64,000 nt of DNA from Carboxylicivirga sp. (GTDB lineage: Bacteria; Bacteroidota; Bacteroidia; Bacteroidales; Marinilabiliaceae): positions 1 to 64,000 of the forward strand of contig JAOARW010000063.1 in the NCBI GenBank assembly GCA_025210475.1, given 5' to 3'. Positions 37,057 through 46,162 of this stretch are shown piece by piece. A model generated the notes under the pieces. It did no database searches and was not told the origin of the DNA. It worked only from the letters and a program-made list of their open reading frames with translations. A program made the translations under genes and the position numbers. The number at the start of each line of letters is the position of its first letter. Positions within the stretch are counted from its first letter, which is position 1.

Positions 37057-37320
37057 ATGGATTTAAAAAATGCTGTTGTAATCGATGTGCGAACGGTAGA
37101 GGAGTTTCAAATGGGCAATGTGCCCGGGTCAATTAATATTCCACTGGATTCGATTCCTGATCGTTTAGCCGAAATTAAAGCATTCGATGCGCCATTAATT
37201 CTATGTTGTGCCTCAGGAGCTCGCAGCAATGCGGCATGTGGTTACCTGCATAAGAATGGGATCACTGATATTTACGACGGAGGCCCCTGGACCGTTGTTA
37301 ACTCGCACATGAATAATTAA
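37057..37320 (+). CDS. Single-domain rhodanese
   Basis: The 87-residue sulfurtransferase has the active-site loop CASGARS with catalytic Cys51, preceded by VVIDVRTVEEFQMGNVPGSINIPLD. It should carry persulfide sulfur. No signal peptide, so it acts in the cytoplasm. It is the first gene of the operon with a second rhodanese and the CoA-disulfide-reductase fusion. A Crp-type site lies upstream. Confidence 0.93.
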   Translation: MDLKNAVVIDVRTVEEFQMGNVPGSINIPLDSIPDRLAEIKAFDAPLILCCASGARSNAACGYLHKNGITDIYDGGPWTVVNSHMNN

Positions 37321-37391
37321 TACAGTCTTATTTCGATGTAGTTTGAAACATTACACATCAAACATCATCAATCACACATCAAACATCACCT

Positions 37392-37709
37392 ATGGGATTA
37401 TTGGATTTTTTATTTGGCAAAAGAAAACAAGAAGTATTAGAGGCTATTGAACGCGGTGCTAAAATTGTAGATGTACGTTCGCCTCAGGAATTTAAATATG
37501 GTAGTGTTGACGGATCGATCAACATTCCTCTTGACCGACTGAACGATTCGGCAATTAAAAAGTTGAAGAAGCTGAATGCACCGTTGATTGTTTGCTGTGC
37601 TTCGGGTATGCGTAGTGCTTCGGCAAAAGGCATGTTGCTTCAAAAGGGAATTAGCGAGGTGCATAATGCCGGTGGCTGGCACAAACTAAACCGCTGGGTA
37701 AATAGCTAA
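37392..37709 (+). CDS. Single-domain rhodanese with short N-terminal extension
   Basis: The 105-residue protein has a hydrophobic MGLLDFLFGK start and then a rhodanese domain (IVDVRSPQEFKYGSVDGSINIPLD). The active loop is CASGMRS with catalytic Cys69. It closely resembles the preceding gene and probably arose by duplication. It could relay persulfide between the other two rhodanese modules; the order of transfer is not visible. Confidence 0.93.
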   Translation: MGLLDFLFGKRKQEVLEAIERGAKIVDVRSPQEFKYGSVDGSINIPLDRLNDSAIKKLKKLNAPLIVCCASGMRSASAKGMLLQKGISEVHNAGGWHKLNRWVNS

Positions 37710-37769
37710 ATTATTTATGATGTGACATAAATTCTTATGTCTTGAGTCTTTAATCTTGAATCTGTTGTA

Positions 37770-39419
37770 ATGAAACGTATTATTATAATCGGCGGACTAT
37801 CTGCCGGACCATCGGCTGCTGCCAAAGCTCGCCGTGAAAATGAAGAGGCAGAAATATTATTATTTGAAAAATCGAGCAACATCAGTTATGCCACCTGCGG
37901 CATTCCTTACGCGCTTTCTGGCGTGATCAACAGCCGTAAAAAACTGATTGTGGTGGAAGCTGAACTGCTGAAAAACCGCTTTAATGTTGATATGCACCTC
38001 GAAGAAGAGGTGATGGAGATATTGCCGGAAGCGCATAAAATTGTGACTTCGAAGGGCGAATACAGCTACGATAAGCTGGTTTATGCAGCAGGAGCCCATA
38101 CCTTTATTCCTCCGGTGAAAAACATTGAGTTGGCCACCAATTGGTCGCCATGCCGAAGCCTGGAGGATTACGATAAAGTAATGAAGGAAGCGATTCCTGA
38201 ATCGGCCAAACACATAACGGTAATGGGAGCCGGCTTAATTGGTGTTGAGGTAGTTGAAAACCTTCGCGAGCTGGGCAAAGAGGTGACTCTGATTGAGGGC
38301 AGCTCGCAGGTATTACCCATGTGGGAGCCTAAATTCAGTCATTTTGCCCGTCAGACTATGCAGCAAAATGGTGTTGAGGTTATTACCGATACCTTTGTGA
38401 AAGAGTTTAAGCTTGAAGGAGGAAACATTACCGAAGTTAAGATATCTGATACGGAGTCGGTAAAAACAGATTATGTACTGATGAGCGTGGGCATTCGTCC
38501 CAATACCGCGATGTTGACTTCCAAAGGTGCTGATTGTATAGCCAATGGTGCCTTAAAGGTGAATGAGCGTATGGAAACCTCATTACCTGATATCTATGCA
38601 GCAGGCGATTGTGCCAGCATCAGGAATCTGCAAACAGGAGAGTATGACTACCTGCCATTGGGAACACATTCCAACAAAGGGGGACGAACTGCAGGGCAAA
38701 ATGCCGCAGGCGGATCAGATACTTTTGAAGGTGGTTACAAAACAGCCATTGTTAAAGTGTTTGAAAAAACACTGGCGCGCACCGGAATGAATCCGGCATT
38801 TATGGATAAGAACAACATCGCCTATAAAACCAACCTGATATTGGCCGGTGCCACACCTGGATACTATCCCGATCAAAAGGAGATGATTATAGAGACCTAT
38901 TACAAACCAGAAGATGGAACGATTTTAGGATGCGAAATATTTGGTGAGCATGGCGTGGATAAACGGGTGGATGTGATGAGTACAGCCATTTATGCCAAGT
39001 TGAAAATATCAGATTTACCAAAGCTTGATTTGGCTTATGCACCACCATTTTCTCCGGCGAAAGATCCGGTGGTAGTATCGGGTTATGTGTCGTCCAATGC
39101 CTTGAATGCCAATTATAGCGAGGTTAGTGTTGAAGAGTTACAAGCCATTATGGCCAAAGAAGATGCTTCATCTTACCAGATTTTGGATGTGCGAACACAG
39201 GGAGAGATTAAGCAGCTCGGTAAGATTAAAGGCGCCATCGAAATACCGGTGGATGAATTAAGAGATCATCTCAACAAACTGGACAAGAGCAGAACTACAT
39301 ATGTTTATTGCGCCAAAGGATTACGCGGTTATTTGTCGTTCTTGATTCTGCAACAAAATGGTTTCGAAAAGCTCCATAACCTGTCGGGTGGTTATACAAT
39401 CTGGAATTATTTGAATTAA
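37770..39419 (+). CDS. CoA-disulfide reductase / rhodanese fusion
   Basis: The 549-residue flavoprotein has an FAD-binding GGLSAGPSAAAKARR loop near the N-terminus and the redox Cys43 in SYATCGIPYA. An NAD(P)H-binding VMGAGLIGVEVVENL follows (about 150-165), then a dimerisation domain and a C-terminal rhodanese domain (from about 455, active Cys in VYCAKGLRGY). Such fusions reduce CoA-disulfide or CoA/glutathione persulfides and take part in polysulfide metabolism. It ends the rhodanese operon and is likely under the neighbouring Crp/Fnr regulator. Confidence 0.92.
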   Translation: MKRIIIIGGLSAGPSAAAKARRENEEAEILLFEKSSNISYATCGIPYALSGVINSRKKLIVVEAELLKNRFNVDMHLEEEVMEILPEAHKIVTSKGEYSYDKLVYAAGAHTFIPPVKNIELATNWSPCRSLEDYDKVMKEAIPESAKHITVMGAGLIGVEVVENLRELGKEVTLIEGSSQVLPMWEPKFSHFARQTMQQNGVEVITDTFVKEFKLEGGNITEVKISDTESVKTDYVLMSVGIRPNTAMLTSKGADCIANGALKVNERMETSLPDIYAAGDCASIRNLQTGEYDYLPLGTHSNKGGRTAGQNAAGGSDTFEGGYKTAIVKVFEKTLARTGMNPAFMDKNNIAYKTNLILAGATPGYYPDQKEMIIETYYKPEDGTILGCEIFGEHGVDKRVDVMSTAIYAKLKISDLPKLDLAYAPPFSPAKDPVVVSGYVSSNALNANYSEVSVEELQAIMAKEDASSYQILDVRTQGEIKQLGKIKGAIEIPVDELRDHLNKLDKSRTTYVYCAKGLRGYLSFLILQQNGFEKLHNLSGGYTIWNYLN

Positions 39420-39517
39420 TAAAGAACAATAGATTGTTGGACTTTTAGACAAAAGACATAAGATGCTGCAATTCATTGTATGACTTTCAGCTTCTTGTTA
39501 ATCGTATCCAATAAAAG

Positions 39518-39584
39518 AAAACGCAGAGACGCAGAGCCACAGAGTTAAATCAAAAAATCTCTGCGTCTTTGTGTCTCTGCGTTT
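39518..39584. repeat. Long inverted repeat with ACGCAGAGAC units; likely bidirectional terminator
   Basis: The left arm (39518-39544, starting AAAACGCAGAGACGCAGAG) and right arm (39559-39584, ending GTCTCTGCGTTT) are imperfect inverted copies of about 26 bp. Sequences of this CGCAGAGACGCAGAG kind are scattered in many Bacteroidota genomes. It separates two convergent genes. Confidence 0.75.
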
Positions 39585-39603
39585 ATTTCATTCGCTTATC
39601 TTC

Positions 39604-41235
39604 TTACAATCCGCAAACAGTTGGTCCTTGTTCAAAAACAATGTCGCGAGGAATGCCAGCTTCAGCAATGCGATCCAGATCGGCCTGAAGAGCCGGACGA
39701 ATGGTTCCCATTTTGGCCAGTGTTTCCTTGGCTTTTTTGTAATTGCCATCGCCTTGCATGGTCAATATTTCTTCCGACAGGCTAATCATCGCGTCCGTCA
39801 TTTTATCAAAATCAACTGTGTAATAACCTGTTTCTTTATTATAGCTAAAAGCACCTTTTTCCTGGAAGTAGTTAAAGCGCATCATGTTGGCTTTACCGTG
39901 TGCACTGGCAGCTCCAAAACGCACCGAACGGAAAATACCAGCCATAAAGGTTACGTAGTTATCCATCAGATCTTTGTTAGGTAATTCGCCCATTTCAGCC
40001 AACTTGGATACCATGTATAAACCAAGGATATCGGCTTTCGCCTCTTCAATGGATGAAGCGGTTTCTTTCATGGCTTCGCGCACACTCTGGTTGCCATCAA
40101 GAGTCATTTTAATACCCAAGCCATGCGCCACTTCATGAAACATGGTGTTTTCGAAGAAGGCATCAAACTTAACGTGCTTTTGTTGCTCGGGTGCAATCAA
40201 TACCTTACTGATGGGTACTAAAATATTATCAAACTTCGCCTGCATCGAGTTTTTCAACTGTAACTTGCGGCTGCCCTTTTCGATGTGTACCTGAGGATCG
40301 TTAGGCAGGTTAATAGCGATGGTCTTACTTCCGGCATTACAGTCGCCGGCATAATATAAAGCATCATAAGCACCCAAATCACTATCGGTACCCGGAACTT
40401 CTTTTTTGTATTCGGCATCAACCGGCAACGATTCTTGCAATTTAGGCAGTAAAGAGGCAAAGCGAGTTAGCTTGTCCGACCACTCTTTATCTTTAATCAG
40501 GATGTACGATTCAAAGGCTGCTTTGCTTCCATAAAGCGCATCTTCATAAGTTTCGATTGGACCAACCACAAAGTCGATGGTGTTGGTTTTCATATCCATC
40601 CATGCCATATCACTGGCCAGGTAATCGTTGCTCAATAAAGCTTCAGCTCTTAAGGATAAATAATTTCTCAGGCCTTCATCTTCGGCCAGTTCAGCGGCTT
40701 GTTTCAATAGTGAGCTTACTTTGGTCAGTTCTTCTTTGTAGGCTTCGCTGTAAGGCACAACTTTTAGCGAACGGTCATCGTTACGTTTGATAATTGTGTA
40801 CAAGTCCGATTTCTTAGAATCGTTAAACGCTTCGAACTCTTCTTTACTCATATCTTTCGGGTAGAATTGAGCGCCTTGAGGTTTTTCACCAATGCCTTCA
40901 ACAAACGATTGATTGGCATTTAAACGTTCCCACGGACCATAATTGATCATCATAAAACGTCTTAGATTCTCGTCAGGGGTATTGGAAAGTAATTCCTGCT
41001 TGTCACCCCACGCTTGTTTCCAGAATAAGCCATCCATTATTTTGGCCGCTTCAAATAAAAGCGGAAGCATTTGCTTTTCTTTAGCCGATAATACCGATAA
41101 GTCGGTTGTTAACTTAAAGGGAATAAACTCATCTGCCTTTTCTTTGATGTTTGGATCAGTGCTTTTGTACGTCACTTTTGGCTGGCAGGCAACCAAAAAT
41201 AATACAGCCATAATTGGCATTAATAATTTAGTCAT
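39604..41235 (-). CDS. Dipeptidyl-peptidase-3-like zinc peptidase lipoprotein
   Basis: The 543-residue protein has a lipobox (LFLVACQPK, Cys17). The zinc motif HEVAHGLG lies in the second half (about residue 370), followed by EEAKADILGLY, whose Glu is the likely third metal ligand. This order recalls family M49 (dipeptidyl-peptidase III), although the first motif here is HExxH rather than HExxxH. The acidic aromatic N-terminal half is family-typical. It is probably anchored in the outer membrane facing the periplasm and cleaves short peptides. It is a single gene. Confidence 0.8.
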   Translation of the reverse strand: MTKLLMPIMAVLFLVACQPKVTYKSTDPNIKEKADEFIPFKLTTDLSVLSAKEKQMLPLLFEAAKIMDGLFWKQAWGDKQELLSNTPDENLRRFMMINYGPWERLNANQSFVEGIGEKPQGAQFYPKDMSKEEFEAFNDSKKSDLYTIIKRNDDRSLKVVPYSEAYKEELTKVSSLLKQAAELAEDEGLRNYLSLRAEALLSNDYLASDMAWMDMKTNTIDFVVGPIETYEDALYGSKAAFESYILIKDKEWSDKLTRFASLLPKLQESLPVDAEYKKEVPGTDSDLGAYDALYYAGDCNAGSKTIAINLPNDPQVHIEKGSRKLQLKNSMQAKFDNILVPISKVLIAPEQQKHVKFDAFFENTMFHEVAHGLGIKMTLDGNQSVREAMKETASSIEEAKADILGLYMVSKLAEMGELPNKDLMDNYVTFMAGIFRSVRFGAASAHGKANMMRFNYFQEKGAFSYNKETGYYTVDFDKMTDAMISLSEEILTMQGDGNYKKAKETLAKMGTIRPALQADLDRIAEAGIPRDIVFEQGPTVCGL

Positions 41236-41349
41236 CGATTGTTATTTTGAGTTGATAGATAGATTTTGGATGTTAAAATACGAATATTGCCATAGGCAGA
41301 CAAGAACAAGCATCATAATGGCTGGTTGGAGGTGAGCAAGTCTATCTGA

Positions 41350-41718
41350 TTACATGCTTTCTTTAATTTTTTTACGATGATTTTCGCCCCATTGGTAAAG
41401 TTCAAAGATAACAGATTGGCAAGTTCTTCCATATTCAGTGATGCTATAAATAATGGTAACAGGCCTGGTATCTAATACGGTTCGTTTTACCAGATGGTTG
41501 ATTTCTAATTCTTTTAATTCTTTTGACAGCATTTTAGGTGTAATGTCACCAATCATTCGCTGTAGTTCTTTAAAACCAGATTCTTCCAGATAAATGAGGG
41601 CACCAATAATTGGAATTTTCCATTTGCCACTGAATATCTCCAGAGCATCTCTGACAGCCAGTATTTTAGAGCTGCAGCTTTCCATTGTTTTTTGTTTGAT
41701 TTCGTTGCCCTTTTCCAT
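41350..41718 (-). CDS. HxlR-family transcriptional regulator
   Basis: Starting at ATG 41718 this encodes 122 residues. The winged-helix HxlR domain reads KILAVRDALEIFSGKWKIPIIGAL, GFKELQRMIGDITPKMLSKELKELEINHLVKR and YSITEYGRTCQSVI. HxlR members often sense electrophiles or quinones via a cysteine near the N-terminus; here Cys is present in MESCSSK. It diverges from the dehalogenase-like/SDR operon, which it probably controls. The longer in-frame reading to 41823 overlaps the divergent promoter and is rejected. Confidence 0.88.
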   Translation of the reverse strand: MEKGNEIKQKTMESCSSKILAVRDALEIFSGKWKIPIIGALIYLEESGFKELQRMIGDITPKMLSKELKELEINHLVKRTVLDTRPVTIIYSITEYGRTCQSVIFELYQWGENHRKKIKESM

Positions 41719-41737
41719 GTCCAATTTATTATAGGTG

Positions 41738-41805
41738 GTATCCTCAAGGATACTGGTATATTTTATATATCTGCTAGCAAATATACATCTCTCCAAATAT
41801 ATTTG
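41738..41805. promoter_or_regulatory. Divergent hxlR / hydrolase promoter region
   Basis: GTATCCTCAAGGATAC (41738-41753) is a perfect 6-bp inverted repeat with a 4-base spacer and overlaps a second one, ATAC-TG-GTAT (41750-41759). TATATTTG on the plus strand (41798-41805) and its complement CAAATATA (41778-41785) match the Bacteroidota -7 element in both directions. The palindromes lie in the predicted 5' leader of the regulator and suit an autoregulatory operator. Confidence 0.5.
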
Positions 41806-41835
41806 CAAAGTATTCCAACTCAAAAAATAGTAGAT

Positions 41836-42810
41836 ATGAAAACAATAGAAAAAGTCAGAACGCCAGAAGCTACATTTTTTAATTTACAAGATTATCCTTT
41901 TAAACCACATTATATGGAATTGGATGGTGGTGTGCGATTGCACTATCTCGATGAAGGAGCGTCTAATGAAAAAACAATATTCCTTTTTCATGGTCAACCC
42001 TCGTGGAGTTATTTATATCGTCATATGATTCCTCAATTGGTTGAAGCAGGTTATCGCGTTATAGCGCCAGATCTGATTGGCTTCGGAAAGTCAGATAAAC
42101 CGATTTATTCTGATGATATCAGTTATCAGAATCATGTACACTGGATATCGCAGTTTGTTAATAATCTAGGAATAACGCGGGCCTCTGCATTTATGCAGGA
42201 TTGGGGAGGAATGATTGGGTTGCGTGTGTTGGCTAATAATCCGAAATGGCTTGAGCGTTTGGTTTTGGCCAATACGGCATTAGCTGATTATAAAGGCATA
42301 GTCAAATGGTTAGTTCCTAAAATGATCAATCGCACAATCTCCAAAAGTGGCAAACCATCGTTGAGTGATTTAAAGAATAAAACCAATTATAAAAACTGGG
42401 TGGGTTATTTTAAGAATTCAGATAGATTAGAAATTGGAGAAATAATGCAGTTATTGACAAGCAATGAATTAAGTCAGTTTGAAAAAGATGCCTACGATGC
42501 ACCATTTTTAAATGAATCGTACTACAAAACATTGCGAAAAATGCCAGAAATTGTTGCAACAGATTTGAATGAAGTAAATAAGGATTGGGAAAATCTTAAG
42601 CAGTGGAAGTTTCCTGTTCTTACTTTATTTAGTGATAAAGATCCATTTTTGGCCGATCAGGGCTACGATAAGAAATTCCAAAACAATTTTAAGGGAGCGA
42701 AAGGTCAACCGCATATGACGGTGAGTGATGCCTCGCATTTTTTGCAAGAAGATCAGACCGATATGTTGGTGGGGCGAATATTGGATTGGCTGAAGCAGAC
42801 CAACTTTTAA
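41836..42810 (+). CDS. Haloalkane-dehalogenase-like alpha/beta hydrolase
   Basis: ATG 41836 gives 324 residues. HGQPSWSYLYRHMIP (52-66) corresponds to the oxyanion HGEPTWSYLYR stretch of haloalkane dehalogenases, and the nucleophile is Asp122 in MQDWGGMIG, with the halide-binding Trp123 beside it. The acid (FSDKDPF) and base His (DASHFLQED) are in place near the C-terminus. Asp as nucleophile is shared with epoxide hydrolases, but the QDWGG context favours dehalogenation. It is the first gene of a two-gene operon divergent from the HxlR regulator. Confidence 0.85.
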   Translation: MKTIEKVRTPEATFFNLQDYPFKPHYMELDGGVRLHYLDEGASNEKTIFLFHGQPSWSYLYRHMIPQLVEAGYRVIAPDLIGFGKSDKPIYSDDISYQNHVHWISQFVNNLGITRASAFMQDWGGMIGLRVLANNPKWLERLVLANTALADYKGIVKWLVPKMINRTISKSGKPSLSDLKNKTNYKNWVGYFKNSDRLEIGEIMQLLTSNELSQFEKDAYDAPFLNESYYKTLRKMPEIVATDLNEVNKDWENLKQWKFPVLTLFSDKDPFLADQGYDKKFQNNFKGAKGQPHMTVSDASHFLQEDQTDMLVGRILDWLKQTNF

Positions 42811-42843
42811 AAAGCAAACAATAAATTTTTAAAACATATAGAA

Positions 42844-43467
42844 ATGAAGATTTTAGTAATAGGAGGTACAGGTATCATTGGTAAGGCGGTGGTAGATTTA
42901 TTAGGAAATGAACATGAAGTAATTGCTGTTGGTAAAAGCAGTGGCGATTATCAGGTAGATATTGAAGATAGGGCATCGATAGAACAAATGTTTAAAGACT
43001 TTAAGGAGGTTGATGGAATCATTTCTGCAACAGGCATGGCAAGTCTGTCACCTTTGGATCATATGTCAGAAGATGATATTGATTTGGCTTTGAACAATAA
43101 ACTTAAGGGACAAGTGAATCTATTGTTAGAAGGATTAAAGCATTTAAAAGATGGCGGATTTATTACTTTAACAACCGGAGCAGCAAGCCATACACCCTTT
43201 CCAGGTGGAGCAGCAATTACTATGGCATGTGCCGGATTGGAGGGTTTTGTAAAAGCAGTTGAAGTTGAAAAAAATAAAGATATACGAATCAATGTGATTC
43301 GCCCGGCCATGGTAACCGAATCAATGAAACTGTTTAAGCTAAATGTTCCATACTCTGTATCGGCTTTTGATACTGCACGTGTTTATAAAGCGGTGACCGA
43401 AAAAACGGAATCGGGACAAATGTATGATGTTCATCAATGCCTGCACGAATTGTTACCAAATGAATAA
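42844..43467 (+). CDS. Short-chain dehydrogenase without the catalytic Tyr
   Basis: The 207-residue Rossmann protein has GGTGIIGKAVVDL for NAD(P) binding and ATGMASLSPLDHM and TLTTGAASHTP, which carry the usual Asn/Ser region. Where an SDR would show Y-x-x-x-K the sequence reads ITMACAGLEGFVKA, so the canonical Tyr is absent. It may belong to the short SDR group that relies on other residues, or be non-catalytic. It follows the dehalogenase-like gene by 33 bp. Confidence 0.82.
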   Translation: MKILVIGGTGIIGKAVVDLLGNEHEVIAVGKSSGDYQVDIEDRASIEQMFKDFKEVDGIISATGMASLSPLDHMSEDDIDLALNNKLKGQVNLLLEGLKHLKDGGFITLTTGAASHTPFPGGAAITMACAGLEGFVKAVEVEKNKDIRINVIRPAMVTESMKLFKLNVPYSVSAFDTARVYKAVTEKTESGQMYDVHQCLHELLPNE

Positions 43468-43808
43468 CAAAATGATTGATCTGTGATTTGTAATTGGCAT
43501 AAACTCAACGGTCGATTAAGCATCACAATATTGTATTGATCGGACTTTTTCTAGGCATTAAGAAAACTTTTTAGAAGCATGAGTATAAATCTTTCTGCTT
43601 AAAAAAATAGTATATAACCCGGGTAGAAGTTCATTTAAACCCTAGTAAAAAGAATGTTTTACCCGGGTTAAAAACTAAACTTATCGTGATAAAAATTTAT
43701 ACACATACTTTTGTGTTTTTAACAATGAGCTGAAAGGAAATTATGTTGATGCTTTTAAAATCGGCAGAGGCAAACCGATTTGAAATAAAATGCCAGGAAG
43801 ATATTTAA
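43468..43808. other. Gene-free gap between convergent genes
   Basis: AT-rich, no coding frame. Its only clear structure is the ACCCGGGT pair, annotated separately. Confidence 0.6.
43615..43670. repeat. Paired ACCCGGGT palindromes
   Basis: TAACCCGGGTA (43615-43625) and TACCCGGGTTA (43660-43670) are exact inverted copies, each self-palindromic at its core. A degenerate copy, AACCCTAGTAA, lies between them. Evenly spaced copies suggest a protein-binding site or a terminator-like hairpin with a 34-base loop. Confidence 0.6.
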
Positions 43809-44489
43809 TTATTCCGCTTTGGTAGCTCTCAACATTTCGCGCTTACCTTTGGGGCCCGGCAGTCGTTCCACAGTGAAACCAACAGCCTGCATGGTGCGGC
43901 GCACAACGCCTTTGGCACAATAGGTAGTTAGGATGCCACCCGGACTCATGGCATTGAATAGTTTCTGGAAGATGGCTTCTTCCCACATTTCTGGTTGTAC
44001 CTCAGGAGCAAAAGCATCGAAATAAACCAAATCGTAGCTTTTAGTGAAAGTGGTCGATGTCAGGTCGGTTTCATCTTTAAGCACAACAAAGTTAGGCTGC
44101 AGCTCACTTGCTTCGTTCCAGGGTAGTTGATGCAGCTGATTTAATAACTGATTTTCCTTTTCAGATTTACCAAAATTGAGTTGGGCCGCGGCTTCTTCAC
44201 TAATCGGGTATTTTTCAAGTGCATGGTAGAAAATACGCTTGTCACTCTGATTAAGGGCGGTAAGAAAAGCATTTAAGCCGGTTCCTAAACCAATTTCAAG
44301 AATGTTGAGTTGCGATTGTGCATGATGACAAAGAGCCGGTTCGATAAATACATGCATCGATTCGTTGTAAGCACCATTTACCGAGTGATAATGCTCATCC
44401 AACTCAGGTACATACAGCGTGTGCGAACCATCAGCCGAAACCTTCAATTCAACTTTTCTTTTATGATCCTTTAACCAGTTGTTGTTCAT
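43809..44489 (-). CDS. mnmD: tRNA 5-methylaminomethyl-2-thiouridine methyltransferase domain protein
   Basis: Starting at ATG 44489 this encodes 226 residues, the MnmD/DUF752 half of E. coli MnmC without the FAD-dependent MnmC1 half. The SAM loop is EIGLGTGLNAFLTAL, and DLVYFDAFAPEVQPEMW carries the catalytic Asp region. The C-terminal GGILTTYCAKGVVRRTMQAVGFTVERLPGPKGKREMLRA is diagnostic. It completes the wobble-uridine modification mnm5s2U. The longer in-frame reading to 44660 overlaps the MATE gene and is rejected. It follows the MATE gene by 22 bp. Confidence 0.93.
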   Translation of the reverse strand: MNNNWLKDHKRKVELKVSADGSHTLYVPELDEHYHSVNGAYNESMHVFIEPALCHHAQSQLNILEIGLGTGLNAFLTALNQSDKRIFYHALEKYPISEEAAAQLNFGKSEKENQLLNQLHQLPWNEASELQPNFVVLKDETDLTSTTFTKSYDLVYFDAFAPEVQPEMWEEAIFQKLFNAMSPGGILTTYCAKGVVRRTMQAVGFTVERLPGPKGKREMLRATKAE

Positions 44490-44511
44490 TAGTTTTGTAT
44501 TGAATTTATTG

Positions 44512-45990
44512 TTAGGAACTTCGAGTTTGTTGTATCCGTCCTTTGTCTTCTGTCCCCCCGTCTTCCTGATAACTCTCAATCTTAATTTGCTGTCGCTGAC
44601 GGGTTGGTAATAAGGAGATTCGGAAGCTTTTCCTCCCTTGTTTCCCTTTGCCATTTCCATGTAATACCGTCATGTACCAGGCAGTGAGACTTATTCCTTT
44701 AACAACGCTGGATAAACTGATGGCCCACCAAATCCCTAACATACCCAGATATTTTTCGAGCGACAAGATCATGGCTGCCGGTACCCGCGAACCGGTGAAT
44801 ACTATACCAATGATAGACGGAGGCACGGTTCGTCCGATGCCGTTAAAGGCCCCACGGGTAATAATCTCGATGATCATAAATATCTGCGATACGGCCAATA
44901 TCTTCAGGTAGACGATTCCCATTTGAAGCGGTTTCGGCTCGTGCAGGAAGAGCGAGAATATTTCTTTGCCAAAAACGAAAAAGCAAACGGTAACGATGCT
45001 TCCCAGAAAGATGCCAATGCCCATGGTTGTGTAATAACCTTTTTTGATACGGCTCCAGTTGTTGGCTCCGAAATTTTGTCCGGTAAAACTTCCCAGTGCA
45101 GTAGCAAACCCTGATGAGGTCATCCAGGAAATGGCTTCGATTTGAGCACCTACACTTTGTACGGCAATAGGAATATCGCCCCACTTTGTTATCATCCGGG
45201 CCAATATTAAAGCAAAGCAGGCAAAAAGCGCACTCTCAGTTGCAACGGGCATCCCGAGCTTAAAAATTTTGATTGATATCTCTTTACTTAATTTAAAGCG
45301 TTTAAAATCAGGGTTAATAATTTCTTTCTTCCAGATAAAGCGAAGGCAAAAAATACTGAATACAACAAACTGCGCTATCACTGTTGCCCATGCAGCGCCT
45401 TTTACACCCAGAGCCGGAATAAAGGAAAAGCCGAAGATCATCATCGGATCAAGAAACATATTTAATCCTAAGCCTACCAAGAGGTAATAGAAAGGCAAGC
45501 GACTGTTTCCAACGCCATTGTATATTCCCTGAAAAGTTGGGTTGATAAAAGTAAACACAAAACCTAATGAAACGATGCGCAGGTAGTTGATGGCACCATC
45601 TTCAACAAGGCCTTTCGATAGGCGAAATATGCCAATTAAATGCGGTGTAAATATCAGTACAATGGCTGCTATAAAAATGGACAAAAGTAGTGCCCAAAAG
45701 AGCGAATGACGTGCAAAGCGAGCAGCCGTCTCGGTTTCTTTACGACCAAGGGCTTGCGACACACCAATTTCGGCTCCAATGCGTGTTACCAATAATATGG
45801 ACATGCCCAGCCAAATGTAAAAGCCGGCACTGCCAACCGATGCCACAGCGTTACTTCCCAATTGCCCCAACCAAATCATATCGGTTAGGTTATAGGCCAT
45901 TTGCATAAGTGAAGTGCCAATAATAGGCAAGGCTAGTTTAACCAATTGTTTAAATATCGGTCCCCGCGTTAAGTCAACAGATTTATTCAT
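44512..45990 (-). CDS. MATE-family efflux transporter
   Basis: The 492-residue protein has twelve membrane segments in two six-helix bundles. MATE signatures include PIFKQLVKLALPIIGTSLMQMAYNLTDMIWLGQLG at the start, plus ALGRKE and GQNFGA. The last 45 residues are hydrophilic and basic, longer than usual. It probably exports drugs or metabolites with Na+ or H+. It is upstream of mnmD and likely co-transcribed. Confidence 0.9.
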   Translation of the reverse strand: MNKSVDLTRGPIFKQLVKLALPIIGTSLMQMAYNLTDMIWLGQLGSNAVASVGSAGFYIWLGMSILLVTRIGAEIGVSQALGRKETETAARFARHSLFWALLLSIFIAAIVLIFTPHLIGIFRLSKGLVEDGAINYLRIVSLGFVFTFINPTFQGIYNGVGNSRLPFYYLLVGLGLNMFLDPMMIFGFSFIPALGVKGAAWATVIAQFVVFSIFCLRFIWKKEIINPDFKRFKLSKEISIKIFKLGMPVATESALFACFALILARMITKWGDIPIAVQSVGAQIEAISWMTSSGFATALGSFTGQNFGANNWSRIKKGYYTTMGIGIFLGSIVTVCFFVFGKEIFSLFLHEPKPLQMGIVYLKILAVSQIFMIIEIITRGAFNGIGRTVPPSIIGIVFTGSRVPAAMILSLEKYLGMLGIWWAISLSSVVKGISLTAWYMTVLHGNGKGKQGRKSFRISLLPTRQRQQIKIESYQEDGGTEDKGRIQQTRSS

Positions 45991-46162
45991 ACCAGCCGCG
46001 AAGATAGCTACTATTTAGTGGATGAAGCATGATTAATGAGGTTATTGATTTGTTAAAGATTGTTGAAGTAATCCTGTTAGAATGTTTAAAAATGGTCAAG
46101 TGCTTTGGGCTTTCGGTCTTCTGTCGATGATTTTATAACTTGCGGGCTGTAAAGCATAGTAA

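Noticed and set aside
44490..44660. Longer MnmD reading
   Set aside because: It would overlap the MATE gene; the conserved domain begins just after ATG 44489.
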